Source: Methanosarcina mazei S-6 (GTDB lineage: Archaea; Halobacteriota; Methanosarcinia; Methanosarcinales; Methanosarcinaceae). Taken from it: a DNA stretch of 64,000 nt. Location: the NCBI RefSeq assembly GCF_000970205.1, contig NZ_CP009512.1, positions 1,798,001 through 1,862,000 of the forward strand, written 5' to 3'. Each line of letters begins with the position of its first letter. Positions within the stretch are counted from its first letter, which is position 1. A model generated the notes under the pieces. It was not told the DNA's origin and made no database searches. It worked only from the letters and a program-made list of their open reading frames with translations. Below, piece by piece: positions 27,493 to 36,622 of this stretch. A program made the position numbers and the translations under genes.

Positions 27493-28926
27493 ATGAAACG
27501 TGATGAGATTCTTTCTTACTGTGCTTCAAATCCTGAAATTATTGTAGCTTACATTGAGAGTTTAGAATCTCAAGTTAAAGAACTCACTGAAAGACTTGTA
27601 GCCTTAGAATCTCGTTTAAATCAAAACAGTCGTAACAGCAGTCGACCTCCTTCTACTGATTATTTTGTCAAAGAGAAACCTAATCCCAAGAGTCTGCGTA
27701 AACCAAGCGGGAAGAAACCTGGAGGTCAGGAAGGTCATCCAGGCACGACTCTTGATATGGTTGATCATCCTGAGTAGGTAATAGAACATTCTTTGACCTG
27801 CTGCAAAGAATGCGGATCTACCCTTGAGAATGTTGAAGTTGAAGCTTATGAGAGAAGACAGGTCTTTGACATTCCTCCCGTAAATCTAATTGTTACAGAA
27901 CATAAAAGTCAGATTAAAACCTGTCCTTGTTGTGGAAAGTTGAATAAAGCCGTTTTTCCCGAATCAGTGAAATATCCGGTTCAGTATGGCCCTAATATTT
28001 TAGCTTCAGCTATTTACTGTAAAAATTACCAGTTTGTTCCTTATGATAGAATTTCTGAGTTATTTGAAGACATTATGGGAATAAAAATCTGTCCTGCTAC
28101 GATAATTAGAGCAGAAAGAGAATGTTTCCAGAATTTAGAGGAATTTGAAAACGTTATTAGAGAGAAGTTATTAGCCTCGCCTGTAATCAATTTTGATGAA
28201 ACTGGTATGAAGATTGAAGGAAAAAGACACTGGCTTCATGTAGCTTCTAATGAAAAATACACATGTTATTTTGCTCATACAAAAAGAGGAGCAGAAGCAA
28301 TAGATGCTATGGGAATTCTTCCGAAGTTTAAGGGAGTAGCAGTTCATGATGGATGGAAACCTTACAACGTTTATGATTGTGATCATGCTCTGTGTAACGC
28401 TCATTTACAGAGAGAACTTACAGGAATTGAAGAGAACTATAAACAGACATGGGCTAAAGAGATGAATGAACTGCTCACTGAGATGAAGAAATACACTGAT
28501 GAGTGTAAAGAGCAATTAAGAGAACCTGATTTTGAGCAAATTAAAGCATTGGAAGAAAGGTTTGATGCAATTATCATTAGAGCGCTTGAAGAAAATCCGC
28601 ATTCTCTAAATCCTGAAAAACAGGGAAAACGCGGTAAAAATCCAAAAACAAAATCAAGGAATCTGCTGGATAGGTTTATAGAACACAAAGAAAAGATTCT
28701 GAGATTCCTGACAGATTTGAAAGTTCCATTTGATAATAATCAGGCAGAAAGAGATATCAGGATGATGAAACTACAGCAGAAAATATCGGGAACTTTCAGA
28801 AAAGCAATGGGAGCGCAAGCTTTCTGCAGAATTAGGGCGTACATTTCTACAGGAAAAAAGAACGGTTTACCTGTTTTAGAGGGTATTCGTGCGGCGCTCA
28901 TAGGAGCGCCGTTAACTATACTCTGA
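27493..28926 (+). CDS. tnp: IS66-family transposase with in-frame UAG (probable pyrrolysine)
   Basis: 478 codons including stop, 477 residues if TAG at 27775-27777 (codon 95) is read through. It has a shorter N-terminus than copy A (MKRDEILSYCASNPEIIVAY) but the same order: coiled segment, SRPPSTDYFVKEKPNPKSL, UAG in the context HPE-UAG-VIEHSL, zinc motif CCKECG/CPCCGK, and catalytic residues in NFDETGM, AVHDGWK and NNQAERDIR. The protein is highly similar to copy A after the UAG while synonymous sites differ, which argues for selection on the full-length frame. Confidence 0.9.
27787..27812 (+). promoter_or_regulatory. Stem-loop after the UAG codon (copy B)
   Basis: CATTCTTT (27787-27794) pairs with AAAGAATG (27805-27812), 8 bp, with a 10-base loop that differs from copy A (GACCTGCTGC against GAGTTGCTGC). 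Position relative to the UAG is the same as in copy A. Confidence 0.5.
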
Positions 28927-28942
28927 GCAGTTACAATAATCT

Positions 28943-29397
28943 TATTGTTGGAACAGTATACTACGATTATAGATTTATGATTATAGATTCTTTTTTAAAA
29001 AATCATGAAAACTTTATATATTAAAATATAAATAAAACTATTAAAAAATAATATAAGAGCAAAAACAATATATAGGTTACTGATTTTTTTAATATGTATG
29101 CTTTTTCAGCATTAAAACTTGATTTTTTCTTCAAATGTTAGGCATAAATGGCCCAATATTTTTCAAATTGTAACTATGGATGAGCTCATCTCAAAATCAA
29201 TCTGATTCTCAATAGGCAGGAGCTTCACAATTTTTTGCCAGCAGCATACAATCAATCTGTTATCAGGAGTTTGAAATTCCGAGACTTATACTGAGTTTTG
29301 GGACCAGCTCGATGAATATACATGCTTCAAGAGTAGACTTTTGTAATTTTTTTAATAGATATTCAAGACATTTTATAAAGTTAGAAAGGAGATGCAC
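28943..29397. other. AT-rich spacer before the C1 peptidase
   Basis: About 455 bp after the target duplication. Only a ribosome site, AAAGGAG at 29387-29393, is recognised. No gene, array or strong hairpin was seen. Confidence 0.5.
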
Positions 29398-31389
29398 ATG
29401 AAAGGAAGAAACAGAATTCAAGAAATCAATACAAAATATAACAATAGCAAGAAAAAAAGAGTTACAATCTTCAGCGGATTGATATTTTTACTTCTGATTC
29501 TTGGTTCATTGACAGCGTTTGGGGCTGATTCTTCAATCCCTGAACTCGCGCCGGAAAACCCTGAATTTGAAGAATACCAGGAAAGCGATATTTCCCCCGA
29601 ACCTGACCCTTTCCTGGATGGACATCAAATCGGTCTTGTACCTTCACCTATTGAGCTTTCTTACATCAGCGACATTTCTGTCCCGAAAGCGGCGTCTGCT
29701 CCGGCTTATTATGATCTGAGGGCTCTTAACAGACTGACCAGTGTGAAAGACCAGGGTACTGCGGGGACATGCTGGGCTTTTGCAAGTTACTCATCTCTGG
29801 AATCATACTTAAAGCCTGGAGAGGACTGGGATTTTTCGGAAAATAACATGAAAAACCTTCTCTCTTCTGCGTATCAGGAAGGATTTGACCGCGACCCCAA
29901 TGATGGAGGAAACAGGATTCAAGCAGCAGCCTACCTTGCCCGCTGGAGCGGGCCTGTAAAGGAGAGCGATGATCCTTATTCAACTTTTTCAGGCGTTTCT
30001 CCGGCAGACCTGCCTATAAAAAAACATGTCCAGGATGTTATTTTTATTCCGGACAGAGCAGACCCCCTCGATAATGAAGCAATAAAATGGGCGGTGCAGA
30101 ATTACGGAGCAGTATATACCACAATGCATTATAATAATACTTTTTACTCTCCCGAATACTACAGTTATTACTTTAATGGGACTTCAGAACCTAACCATGC
30201 AGTGGCCATCGTGGGATGGGATGACTCCTACGACAGAAATAATTTTTCAAAAGTTCCTCCGGGAAATGGTGCATTTATTATGAAAAATAGCTGGGGACCG
30301 GAATGGGGCGACAAAGGGTATTTTTATGTATCTTATTATGATTCAAAGGCGGGTAATGGAAGTTCTGTCTTTACTGCTGAGAATCCGGAGAATTATGAAT
30401 ACATCTACCAGTATGACCCCTTTGGGTGGGTCTCCAGCATGGGATACAGTAAACCCTTAGCATGGGTCTCAAATGTCTTTACCGCAAAATCCGATGAGGT
30501 ACTTAAAGCCGTAAGTTTCTATACCACGGATTCAAACTGCAACTATGAAATTTATATTTACACAGATCCGGTCTCGGGCCCAATAAATCCGGCAGGTCCT
30601 GTTCTTTCCAAGAATGGGACATGCTTAACCGCAGGCTACCACACAATACCCCTTGATTCCGAAGTTCGGCTTATAGCAGGCCAGAAATTCTCAGTCGTTA
30701 TAAAACTCACAAATCCCTCCTACAGGTATCTGATTCCCCTTGAAAAGCCTAAAGATAGCTGGAGCAGTAAAGCAAGAGCGAATACGGGAGAGAGCTTCAT
30801 AAGTAGTAGCGGGTCAACCTGGACAGATGTCAATACATCCTATGCAAATTCAAACGTATGCATCAAGGCTTTTACTAACTCTGTTCTGCTCCCCATTGCA
30901 AACTTCAGCAGCAATATTACGGAGGGTTATGCTCCCCTTTCTGTACAATTCAGAGACCTATCTGGACACTCAACAGACAGGACATGGGACTTTGAAAACG
31001 ACGGAAATATAGATTCCGTAGAAGCAAATCCGATTCACCTGTTTTCAGCTCCAGGAAGCTATACCGTTAACCTTACGGCAATCAGTGAAAACGGCACGAA
31101 TTCAAAAATGGGTACGATAAATGTTTTAGAAAAGCCATTTCCTCCTGTAGCCAGGTTCTACAGTGATGTTACTCAGGGTCTTGCCCCCCTTTCTGTAAAG
31201 TTTACCGACATATCGGAAAACGCAACTGAAAGGATCTGGGACTTTGGGGACGGCACATATTCGACAGCTCCTGCAGTGGCCCACACATACAGTACAGCCG
31301 GGAAATACACTGTCAGCTTAATCGTGAACAACATCAATGGAACGGACACGGAAACAAAACGCAAATATATTACAGTCAGCAAAAAATGA
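29398..31389 (+). CDS. Secreted papain-like (C1) cysteine protease with lectin-like and two PKD domains
   Basis: 663 residues. A membrane or signal segment lies at 24-43 (IFSGLIFLLLILGSLTAFGA). The C1 peptidase domain follows with catalytic Cys125 (DQGTAGTCWAFASY), His267 (EPNHAVAIVGWDD) and Asn297 (MKNSWGPEWGDKGYF). A lectin-like domain typical of bacterial and archaeal C1 peptidases spans about 330-490, then two PKD domains (about 500-575 and 580-663, with TWDFENDGN and IWDFGDGTYS). It acts outside the cell, probably on surface or environmental proteins. ATG 29398 has GGAG at a 6-base distance; the ATG at 29392 is too close to it. The 3' end is repeated four times. Confidence 0.92.
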   Translation: MKGRNRIQEINTKYNNSKKKRVTIFSGLIFLLLILGSLTAFGADSSIPELAPENPEFEEYQESDISPEPDPFLDGHQIGLVPSPIELSYISDISVPKAASAPAYYDLRALNRLTSVKDQGTAGTCWAFASYSSLESYLKPGEDWDFSENNMKNLLSSAYQEGFDRDPNDGGNRIQAAAYLARWSGPVKESDDPYSTFSGVSPADLPIKKHVQDVIFIPDRADPLDNEAIKWAVQNYGAVYTTMHYNNTFYSPEYYSYYFNGTSEPNHAVAIVGWDDSYDRNNFSKVPPGNGAFIMKNSWGPEWGDKGYFYVSYYDSKAGNGSSVFTAENPENYEYIYQYDPFGWVSSMGYSKPLAWVSNVFTAKSDEVLKAVSFYTTDSNCNYEIYIYTDPVSGPINPAGPVLSKNGTCLTAGYHTIPLDSEVRLIAGQKFSVVIKLTNPSYRYLIPLEKPKDSWSSKARANTGESFISSSGSTWTDVNTSYANSNVCIKAFTNSVLLPIANFSSNITEGYAPLSVQFRDLSGHSTDRTWDFENDGNIDSVEANPIHLFSAPGSYTVNLTAISENGTNSKMGTINVLEKPFPPVARFYSDVTQGLAPLSVKFTDISENATERIWDFGDGTYSTAPAVAHTYSTAGKYTVSLIVNNINGTDTETKRKYITVSKK

Positions 31390-31462
31390 AAGCTTTAAAT
31401 TAAAAAATGAAAACTTTAAGCTAAAAATGGAAATTTTAAGCTAAAAATGGAAATTTTAAGCT
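31381..31462. repeat. Four 20-21-bp copies of the C1 peptidase gene end
   Basis: Units at 31381-31401, 31402-31422, 31423-31442 and 31443-31462 share AAAAATG(A/G)AA(A/G)(C/T)TTTAA. The first copy contains the stop TGA (31387-31389). The last two are identical. Confidence 0.9.
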
Positions 31463-31725
31463 AAAAAAATATGAATCGGATTGGAGCAGACTTTCAAATA
31501 TTGGATGCCTGATATATGACCGACGTTTTTATTTCAGGCAAATTTCTTTTTTATTATTTAAATAACATCACACGAATTCTTTTAAAACTGACAAAAAATA
31601 TATTTACTTTAAAAGAGTAAAATCAACACCGTGAATTTTTGTTTCTGAACCTTGATTCGTAACTCAACTACTTTATTAACTCTACACTAATCTGAGCTTA
31701 TAACGCAAAAGGATACTCGATCCTG

Positions 31726-34308
31726 ATGAAAGAAAACGGTAGTACACAGGAAAAAGCCCTTAAAGTAAAGAGGCTTGTCAGTTATCTTTTACCAGCTATC
31801 ATATTTGCCCTGGCTTTATGGACCCTGGATAAGCAGATGGAACAGCTGGGCCTGAGCTATATCCTGAAAAGTATTGCCAGTGTCCCTTTAAGCCAGATAG
31901 GTATTGCTATCCTACTGACTTTTTTAAGTTATGCTGCATTAACCGGTTACGACTATCTTGCATCTCGCCATATCAACCGTACCCTGCCTTATAAGCAGGT
32001 AGCAAGGACTTCATTTATCAGCACGTCCATCAGCTACACCGCCGGTTTTAATTTCCTGACAGGAGGCTCACTTCGCTACAGGTTATATTCCGGGTATGGT
32101 TTAAGCCTTGCTCAGATATGGGAAATCATAATTTTTTGCATCTCCACCTTCTGGATCGGGTTTTTCTTTATTACAGGCTTGCTTTTCACATTTTATCCTT
32201 TGAAATTGTCGGAATATGCGCCTGAGTTCCCGGTCCCCTTAAATCTTGCCGGAATCCTGTTATTGCTGCTTCTTGCTGCTTATTTTTATCTCTCATTCAA
32301 AAAGCACGAACTGGAGCTAAAGGGGTATAAAATAAGGATCCCTGAGCCGAAAATTGCCTTAATGCAGCTCGGGTTGTCCTCCGGGGACTACCTGCTTCCC
32401 GGGAGCATTATTTATTTGCTTCTGCCCGCAAATCCGCAGATCACTCTGCTGCATGTGCTTGTTTTCTTTGCACTGGCACAGCTGATAGGACTGATAAGCA
32501 CCGTCCCTGGCGGGCTTGTTGTTTTCGAAACAATCATGCTGTTTCTGCTGGATCCTTATTTTGGGACAGTGGACATTATAGGAGCTCTAGTAGTCTTCAG
32601 GCTCATATATTATTTTGTCCCGTTCCTCCTGGGTTTTTTGACCCTCATATTTCACGAATTTGAATCGAAAAAAGAGTTCCTTAAGAAAGCTGGAAAGGTA
32701 ACATATTCCAGCCTGCTGGAAATAACTCCTCAGGTCTTTTCTATTCTGATTTTTTTGGGAGGAATTTCTCTCCTTTTTTCCGGAGCACTGCCTTCAGACC
32801 CCAGATCACTGGACAAAATCGTGTACTTCGTGCCTTTGCCACTCATAGAGGCTTCAAGGATGTTTGGGAGCATAATAGGTGTACTGCTCCTGCTTCTGGC
32901 AAACGGGCTCTGGAAAAGGATCGATGGAGCTTATGTGCTCTCTCTCATAGTTCTTTTCCTCGGAGGAATCTTTGCCCTCCTTAAGGACTTTGATGTTCAC
33001 GAAGCTGCAGTGCTTCTTACGATGTTTATTCTTCTTCTTCCCTCAAGGAAACACTTTTACAGGAAATCCTCGCTCCTGCACCAGTCCTTCAGCAGGGAAA
33101 ACATAATTGCAATAATTCTGGTGCTAGTGAGCTTTGTCTGGCTCGGGTTTTTTTCATACAGGAATGTGGAATATTCGAACGAACTCTGGTGGCAATTTGG
33201 GGTTAATTCCCAGGCTTCAAGCTTTTTAAGGGCACTGGTAGGAGTTTTCTTTATCCTGCTCGTCCTCGGGACCACAAAGATGCTCAGCCCCTTTTCAAAA
33301 GACATCCATCTCCCCGGAAATGAAGAGCTTGAGCTTGCAAAAGAAATTGAAAGATGCAGTCAGGAAACCTGGGGGAACCTGGCATTTACAGGAGACAAAT
33401 ACCTGCTTTTTGACGACAGAAAAAAAGCTTTCTTAATGTACGGAATCTCGGGAAAAAGCTGGATTGCAATGGGAGATCCTGTAGGAGAGAGGGACCAGAT
33501 AAAAGAACTTATCTGGGACTTCTATGAAATGAGCAAACTGCACCAGGGAAGGGCTGTTTTTTATGAAGTTAGCGAAAAATATATTCCGGTTTATCTCGAT
33601 CTCGGCCTGACGCTCGTCAAAATCGGTGAGGAAGCTAAAGTTCCTCTCGAATCATTTACCCTGGAAGGCAGTGCAGGCAAAGATTTCCGCTATACAGTGA
33701 GAAATGTAGAAAAAAAGGGTTACAGGTTTGAAATCATACCCTCAGAAGAAGTACCCGCCCTGATCCCCGAGCTCAAAAAAGTTTCGGATGCCTGGCTGGA
33801 AATAAAAACCGGAAAAGAGATGAGGTTCTCAGTGGGCTTTTTTGGTGAGAAGTACCTGAGCAATTTTCCTCTCGCACTTGTAAGAAATGATGAAGAAATA
33901 GTTGCCTTTGCAAACGTATGGGCAGGAGGAAATAAAGAAGAACTCAGTGTCGACCTTATGCGCTACGGCTCAACTGCCCCTGACAGGACTATGGAATATC
34001 TTTTTATCAAACTGATGCTCTGGGGAAAAGAAAACGGGTACGGACGATTCTCCCTCGGGATGGCTCCTCTTTCAGGTCTTGAAAAGAGGCAGTTTGCTCC
34101 ACTCTGGCATAAAGTGGGGTCTCTGATCTTTGCCAACGGCGACTACATTTATAACTACAAGGGCCTGCGGGACTTTAAGGAAAAGTTTAACCCGGTCTGG
34201 AGCCCGAAATATATCGCTCTCCCCACAGGATTTAAGAAGAGCCTGGCACTGAAAGATATTGCAACCCTTATCTCAGGGGTGAAAGATCCTTTTAAAGACT
34301 TCTTTTAA
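31726..34308 (+). CDS. mprF: MprF-like bifunctional aminoacyl-phospholipid synthase/flippase
   Basis: 860 residues. The N-terminal two thirds is a multi-helix membrane domain with flippase features (SYTAGFNFLTGGSLRYRLYS and STVPGGLVVFETIMLF). The C-terminal cytosolic domain (about 540-860, DUF2156, GNAT-like) contains KYLLFDDRKKAFLMYGISGKSW, here given as parts FDDRKKAF and GDPVG, and ends GDYIYNYKGLRDFKEKF. In bacteria MprF attaches Lys or Ala from aminoacyl-tRNA to phosphatidylglycerol and flips it, lowering surface charge. In Methanosarcina the acceptor would be an archaeal ether lipid; this is inferred. It converges on the glutamine amidotransferase gene with 6 bp between stops. Confidence 0.9.
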   Translation: MKENGSTQEKALKVKRLVSYLLPAIIFALALWTLDKQMEQLGLSYILKSIASVPLSQIGIAILLTFLSYAALTGYDYLASRHINRTLPYKQVARTSFISTSISYTAGFNFLTGGSLRYRLYSGYGLSLAQIWEIIIFCISTFWIGFFFITGLLFTFYPLKLSEYAPEFPVPLNLAGILLLLLLAAYFYLSFKKHELELKGYKIRIPEPKIALMQLGLSSGDYLLPGSIIYLLLPANPQITLLHVLVFFALAQLIGLISTVPGGLVVFETIMLFLLDPYFGTVDIIGALVVFRLIYYFVPFLLGFLTLIFHEFESKKEFLKKAGKVTYSSLLEITPQVFSILIFLGGISLLFSGALPSDPRSLDKIVYFVPLPLIEASRMFGSIIGVLLLLLANGLWKRIDGAYVLSLIVLFLGGIFALLKDFDVHEAAVLLTMFILLLPSRKHFYRKSSLLHQSFSRENIIAIILVLVSFVWLGFFSYRNVEYSNELWWQFGVNSQASSFLRALVGVFFILLVLGTTKMLSPFSKDIHLPGNEELELAKEIERCSQETWGNLAFTGDKYLLFDDRKKAFLMYGISGKSWIAMGDPVGERDQIKELIWDFYEMSKLHQGRAVFYEVSEKYIPVYLDLGLTLVKIGEEAKVPLESFTLEGSAGKDFRYTVRNVEKKGYRFEIIPSEEVPALIPELKKVSDAWLEIKTGKEMRFSVGFFGEKYLSNFPLALVRNDEEIVAFANVWAGGNKEELSVDLMRYGSTAPDRTMEYLFIKLMLWGKENGYGRFSLGMAPLSGLEKRQFAPLWHKVGSLIFANGDYIYNYKGLRDFKEKFNPVWSPKYIALPTGFKKSLALKDIATLISGVKDPFKDFF

Positions 34309-34314
34309 GGATGT

Positions 34315-35034
34315 TTAAATATCTTCAGGCATGCTGGAATGAACCATTTTTTCAAAAACGTCGAGCAGCTTGAACATGAACTCTTTAGTTTCAGCCAGGT
34401 ATCTCTCCTGTCCGAGCATTTCCTCTTTTTTCTGCATATAAAGCCCGTCCCCAATTTCAAGCCCGAACCGACCTATCATGCTTCTGATCCTCTCATCCGT
34501 AGCTTCAGGGTGAAACTGGAAAGCTACAACCCTGCCTTCGTAAATAAATCCCTGATTTTTGCACCCCTCGCTCCGGAAGAGATGTACAGCTCCGGCTGGA
34601 GTATCAAAGGTCCGGGAGTGCCAGTGAAAAACCGTAATTTCTTCAGGCAGCCCTTTGAGTATTTCCGGTTTACTTTCTGCTGCTATCGCCCTTACAGGGA
34701 ACCAGCCCATTTCCCTGTGCCGGTTTTCGTATACACGAGCTCCGAGCACATCGGCAAGCATTTGAGCTCCAAGGCAGATCCCAAGGACCGGTTTTCCTGC
34801 GCCAATTGCCTGTTTGATAAAGGCTTTTTCATCTCTTAACCAGGGGTTTTCTTCATAGTCGTAAATTCCCATGGGACCGCCCATAATAATGAGGAGGTCA
34901 AAAGAACCAGGGGCTGGAGGATTCGTTGTTTTGTAAAAACGGGTTGACTCAAGAGAATGATTTCTGGTTCTGATATATTCTTCTATGCTACCGAGTGTGT
35001 TAAGAGCGGAATGCTGCAGGGCATGGATTTTCAT
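34315..35034 (-). CDS. Class I glutamine amidotransferase-like protein
   Basis: A 239-residue stand-alone GATase with complete triad Cys87 (LGICLGAQML), His175 and Glu177 (AFQFHPEATD). The oxyanion strand is MGGPMGIYDYEEN and the HWHSRTFDTP segment matches GuaA-like stand-alone members. It hydrolyses glutamine or acts on gamma-glutamyl compounds in the cytosol; no synthetase domain or partner gene is adjacent, so the acceptor is unknown. The ATG at 35034 is the first in frame. Confidence 0.88.
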   Translation of the reverse strand: MKIHALQHSALNTLGSIEEYIRTRNHSLESTRFYKTTNPPAPGSFDLLIIMGGPMGIYDYEENPWLRDEKAFIKQAIGAGKPVLGICLGAQMLADVLGARVYENRHREMGWFPVRAIAAESKPEILKGLPEEITVFHWHSRTFDTPAGAVHLFRSEGCKNQGFIYEGRVVAFQFHPEATDERIRSMIGRFGLEIGDGLYMQKKEEMLGQERYLAETKEFMFKLLDVFEKMVHSSMPEDI

Positions 35035-35252
35035 AAGAGGTCAAATTTACTTTGAAGAACATACTTTTAGACTTTTCCATTATTATTTTCGGGCGGAAGA
35101 AACTACATCCCTGAAAAAGAAGCGTTTTTTGAACCGCAAATAAATATGGAACTCTTCCGGCAACTTTCTGCGGCTCTGCCAGGATTGAGAAATAACCTTG
35201 TGAAAGAGGGCTTAAAATGGTTGAAATCGAATTGGGATTGATAAATAGATTT

Positions 35253-35378
35253 GAGATGGTAAATAAAATTGAGATGGTAAATAAAATTGAGATGGTAAAT
35301 AAAATTGAGATGGTAAATAAAATTGAGATGGTAAATAAAATTGAGATGGTAAATAAAATTGAGATGGTAAATAAAAGT
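35253..35378. repeat. Seven 18-bp tandem repeats, open as EMVNKI hexapeptides
   Basis: The unit GAGATGGTAAATAAAATT starts at 35253 and recurs six more times, the last copy with one change. Because 18 is a multiple of 3, a 62-codon frame from ATG 35218 is open: MVEIELGLINRF, six EMVNKI, EMVNKSEIGIFKND. A GAAAGAGG stands before the ATG. It could be a small repeat protein, but the opposite strand is open too, as expected for any such array. The rest of 35035-35633 holds nothing recognised. Confidence 0.85.
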
Positions 35379-35633
35379 GAGATTGGTATTTTCAAGAATG
35401 ATTAGAACGGATTTTTTGAGACTCGAAGAATTTTTGCATCTTATTTGCTGGCATTCTGGCTCTTTTTTGTTTTGAGACAGGCTGTTTTACTTCTTAAGCA
35501 TGACAGGAAAGGTATGGCTAATATGGTTTATAGGTCAGGATTTTTACTGGTTCTTTCATGTGAGACTGAGAGTGTGGAGAGTGTGGAATAACAGTAATTT
35601 TATTTGAAGTCTTGTAATTTTTCACGGTAAAAA

Positions 35634-36593
35634 TCAATATTTTTCGGTGACTTCGGCAGGGTCCGTGAAATTTGTAAAATTCATTGCCGGTTTTGGAGAG
35701 CCATTGAAACTCACAAGTATAGCCGCGACAAGCACAAGAACACAACCTGCAAGTGTACCTGTTGAGAGAGCAACTCCAAGGAAGACCAGATCAAAAAAGA
35801 CACCCGCAACAGGCTCAATTAAAGCAAGAAGGCTACCTGTTTGAGATTCAAGGTTTGCATACCCGATGGTCGTTAAAACCCCTCCTATGCCCACGGAAAC
35901 GATCCCGAAAGCAGCCAGAGTTGACAGGTTCGGGGCAAGTACAGAAAAGGATGTTTCAGACGCAAAAGGCAGCATAAGTATACAGCTAACAGCCGTACCC
36001 CAGAAAGCAATCGCAAATTCCGAATGATCCCTTTTCAGGACCCTTACATTCATAATGATAACTGCAAGGAGAATCCCCGCAAAAAGCCCGGATGCAATTC
36101 CAGTTAACTGGCTGCCGGAAAAATCAGAGGCTCCAAATCCGCCTTCAGGCCGGATTACCAGGTAAACACCCGCAATTGCAAGAAAAAGAGCTGCAATACT
36201 CTCTTTTCCTACCTTTTCTTTCAAAACGAAAGGTGAAGCCAGCATCACGTAAATCGGGGCAGTATATTCAAGCAGGATCGCCACGGAGAAACATGTTTCT
36301 CTCACGCAGAGGAAATAAAAGAACATGTTTACGGTGACAATAACACCCTGCAGGAGAAGGCGAAATTTTCTTTTTCCAGGTTTAAGTTCTCCAAGCCTCC
36401 CGGTTGCCAGAAGAAAAGTAAAGATAAAGGCAAGCCCGAAGAACAGGCGATAAAATATTATTGAAGTTATGGGCAGGTTATTAATGCCGGCAAGAAATAA
36501 GCCTGTCATCCCGTAGAGAATACAACCGAGAAGGACTGCCAGATGAGGACCTTTTTTTACCTGGAACATACGGCAGTAAAAAGCCTGATACAT
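35634..36593 (-). CDS. DMT superfamily (EamA) transporter
   Basis: A 319-residue membrane protein with ten hydrophobic segments forming two EamA repeats (GCILYGMTGLFLAGIN, then SGLFAGILLAVIIMNVRV and GGVLTTIGYANLESQTGSLLALIEPVAG). EamA proteins export or import small metabolites; the substrate is unknown. ATG 36593 leaves only 29 bp to the divergent hydrolase start at 36623, and ATG 36569 (MFQVKKGPHLAV) is an equally good start that would widen the gap. Neither has a clear ribosome site, so a leaderless message is possible. Confidence 0.85.
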   Translation of the reverse strand: MYQAFYCRMFQVKKGPHLAVLLGCILYGMTGLFLAGINNLPITSIIFYRLFFGLAFIFTFLLATGRLGELKPGKRKFRLLLQGVIVTVNMFFYFLCVRETCFSVAILLEYTAPIYVMLASPFVLKEKVGKESIAALFLAIAGVYLVIRPEGGFGASDFSGSQLTGIASGLFAGILLAVIIMNVRVLKRDHSEFAIAFWGTAVSCILMLPFASETSFSVLAPNLSTLAAFGIVSVGIGGVLTTIGYANLESQTGSLLALIEPVAGVFFDLVFLGVALSTGTLAGCVLVLVAAILVSFNGSPKPAMNFTNFTDPAEVTEKY

Positions 36594-36622
36594 TTAAATA
36601 TCTTGTCGAAGCAAGGCTTTTT

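Larger units (their letters stand above)
27406..28934 (+). mobile_element. IS66-family insertion sequence, copy B
   Basis: A 1529-bp relative of copy A. The left end GTAACTATTCAGG begins at 27406; the right end (TCTGAGCAGTTAC, ending 28934) is an imperfect inverse. It is flanked by a perfect 8-bp duplication AATAATCT (27398-27405 and 28935-28942). The leader hairpin is kept with changed loop and closing pair: ATTTTTCCTCG (27439-27449) with CGAGGAAAAAT (27453-27463). A second stem GTAGCC/GGCTAC lies just before it. The two copies differ at many positions, so they are separate insertions of related elements. Confidence 0.95.

Noticed and set aside
35000-35395. Minus-strand frame with TISILF repeats
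   Set aside because: It is the reverse reading of the 18-bp array and runs into the glutamine amidotransferase start; hydrophobic repeats arise from the AT-rich unit.
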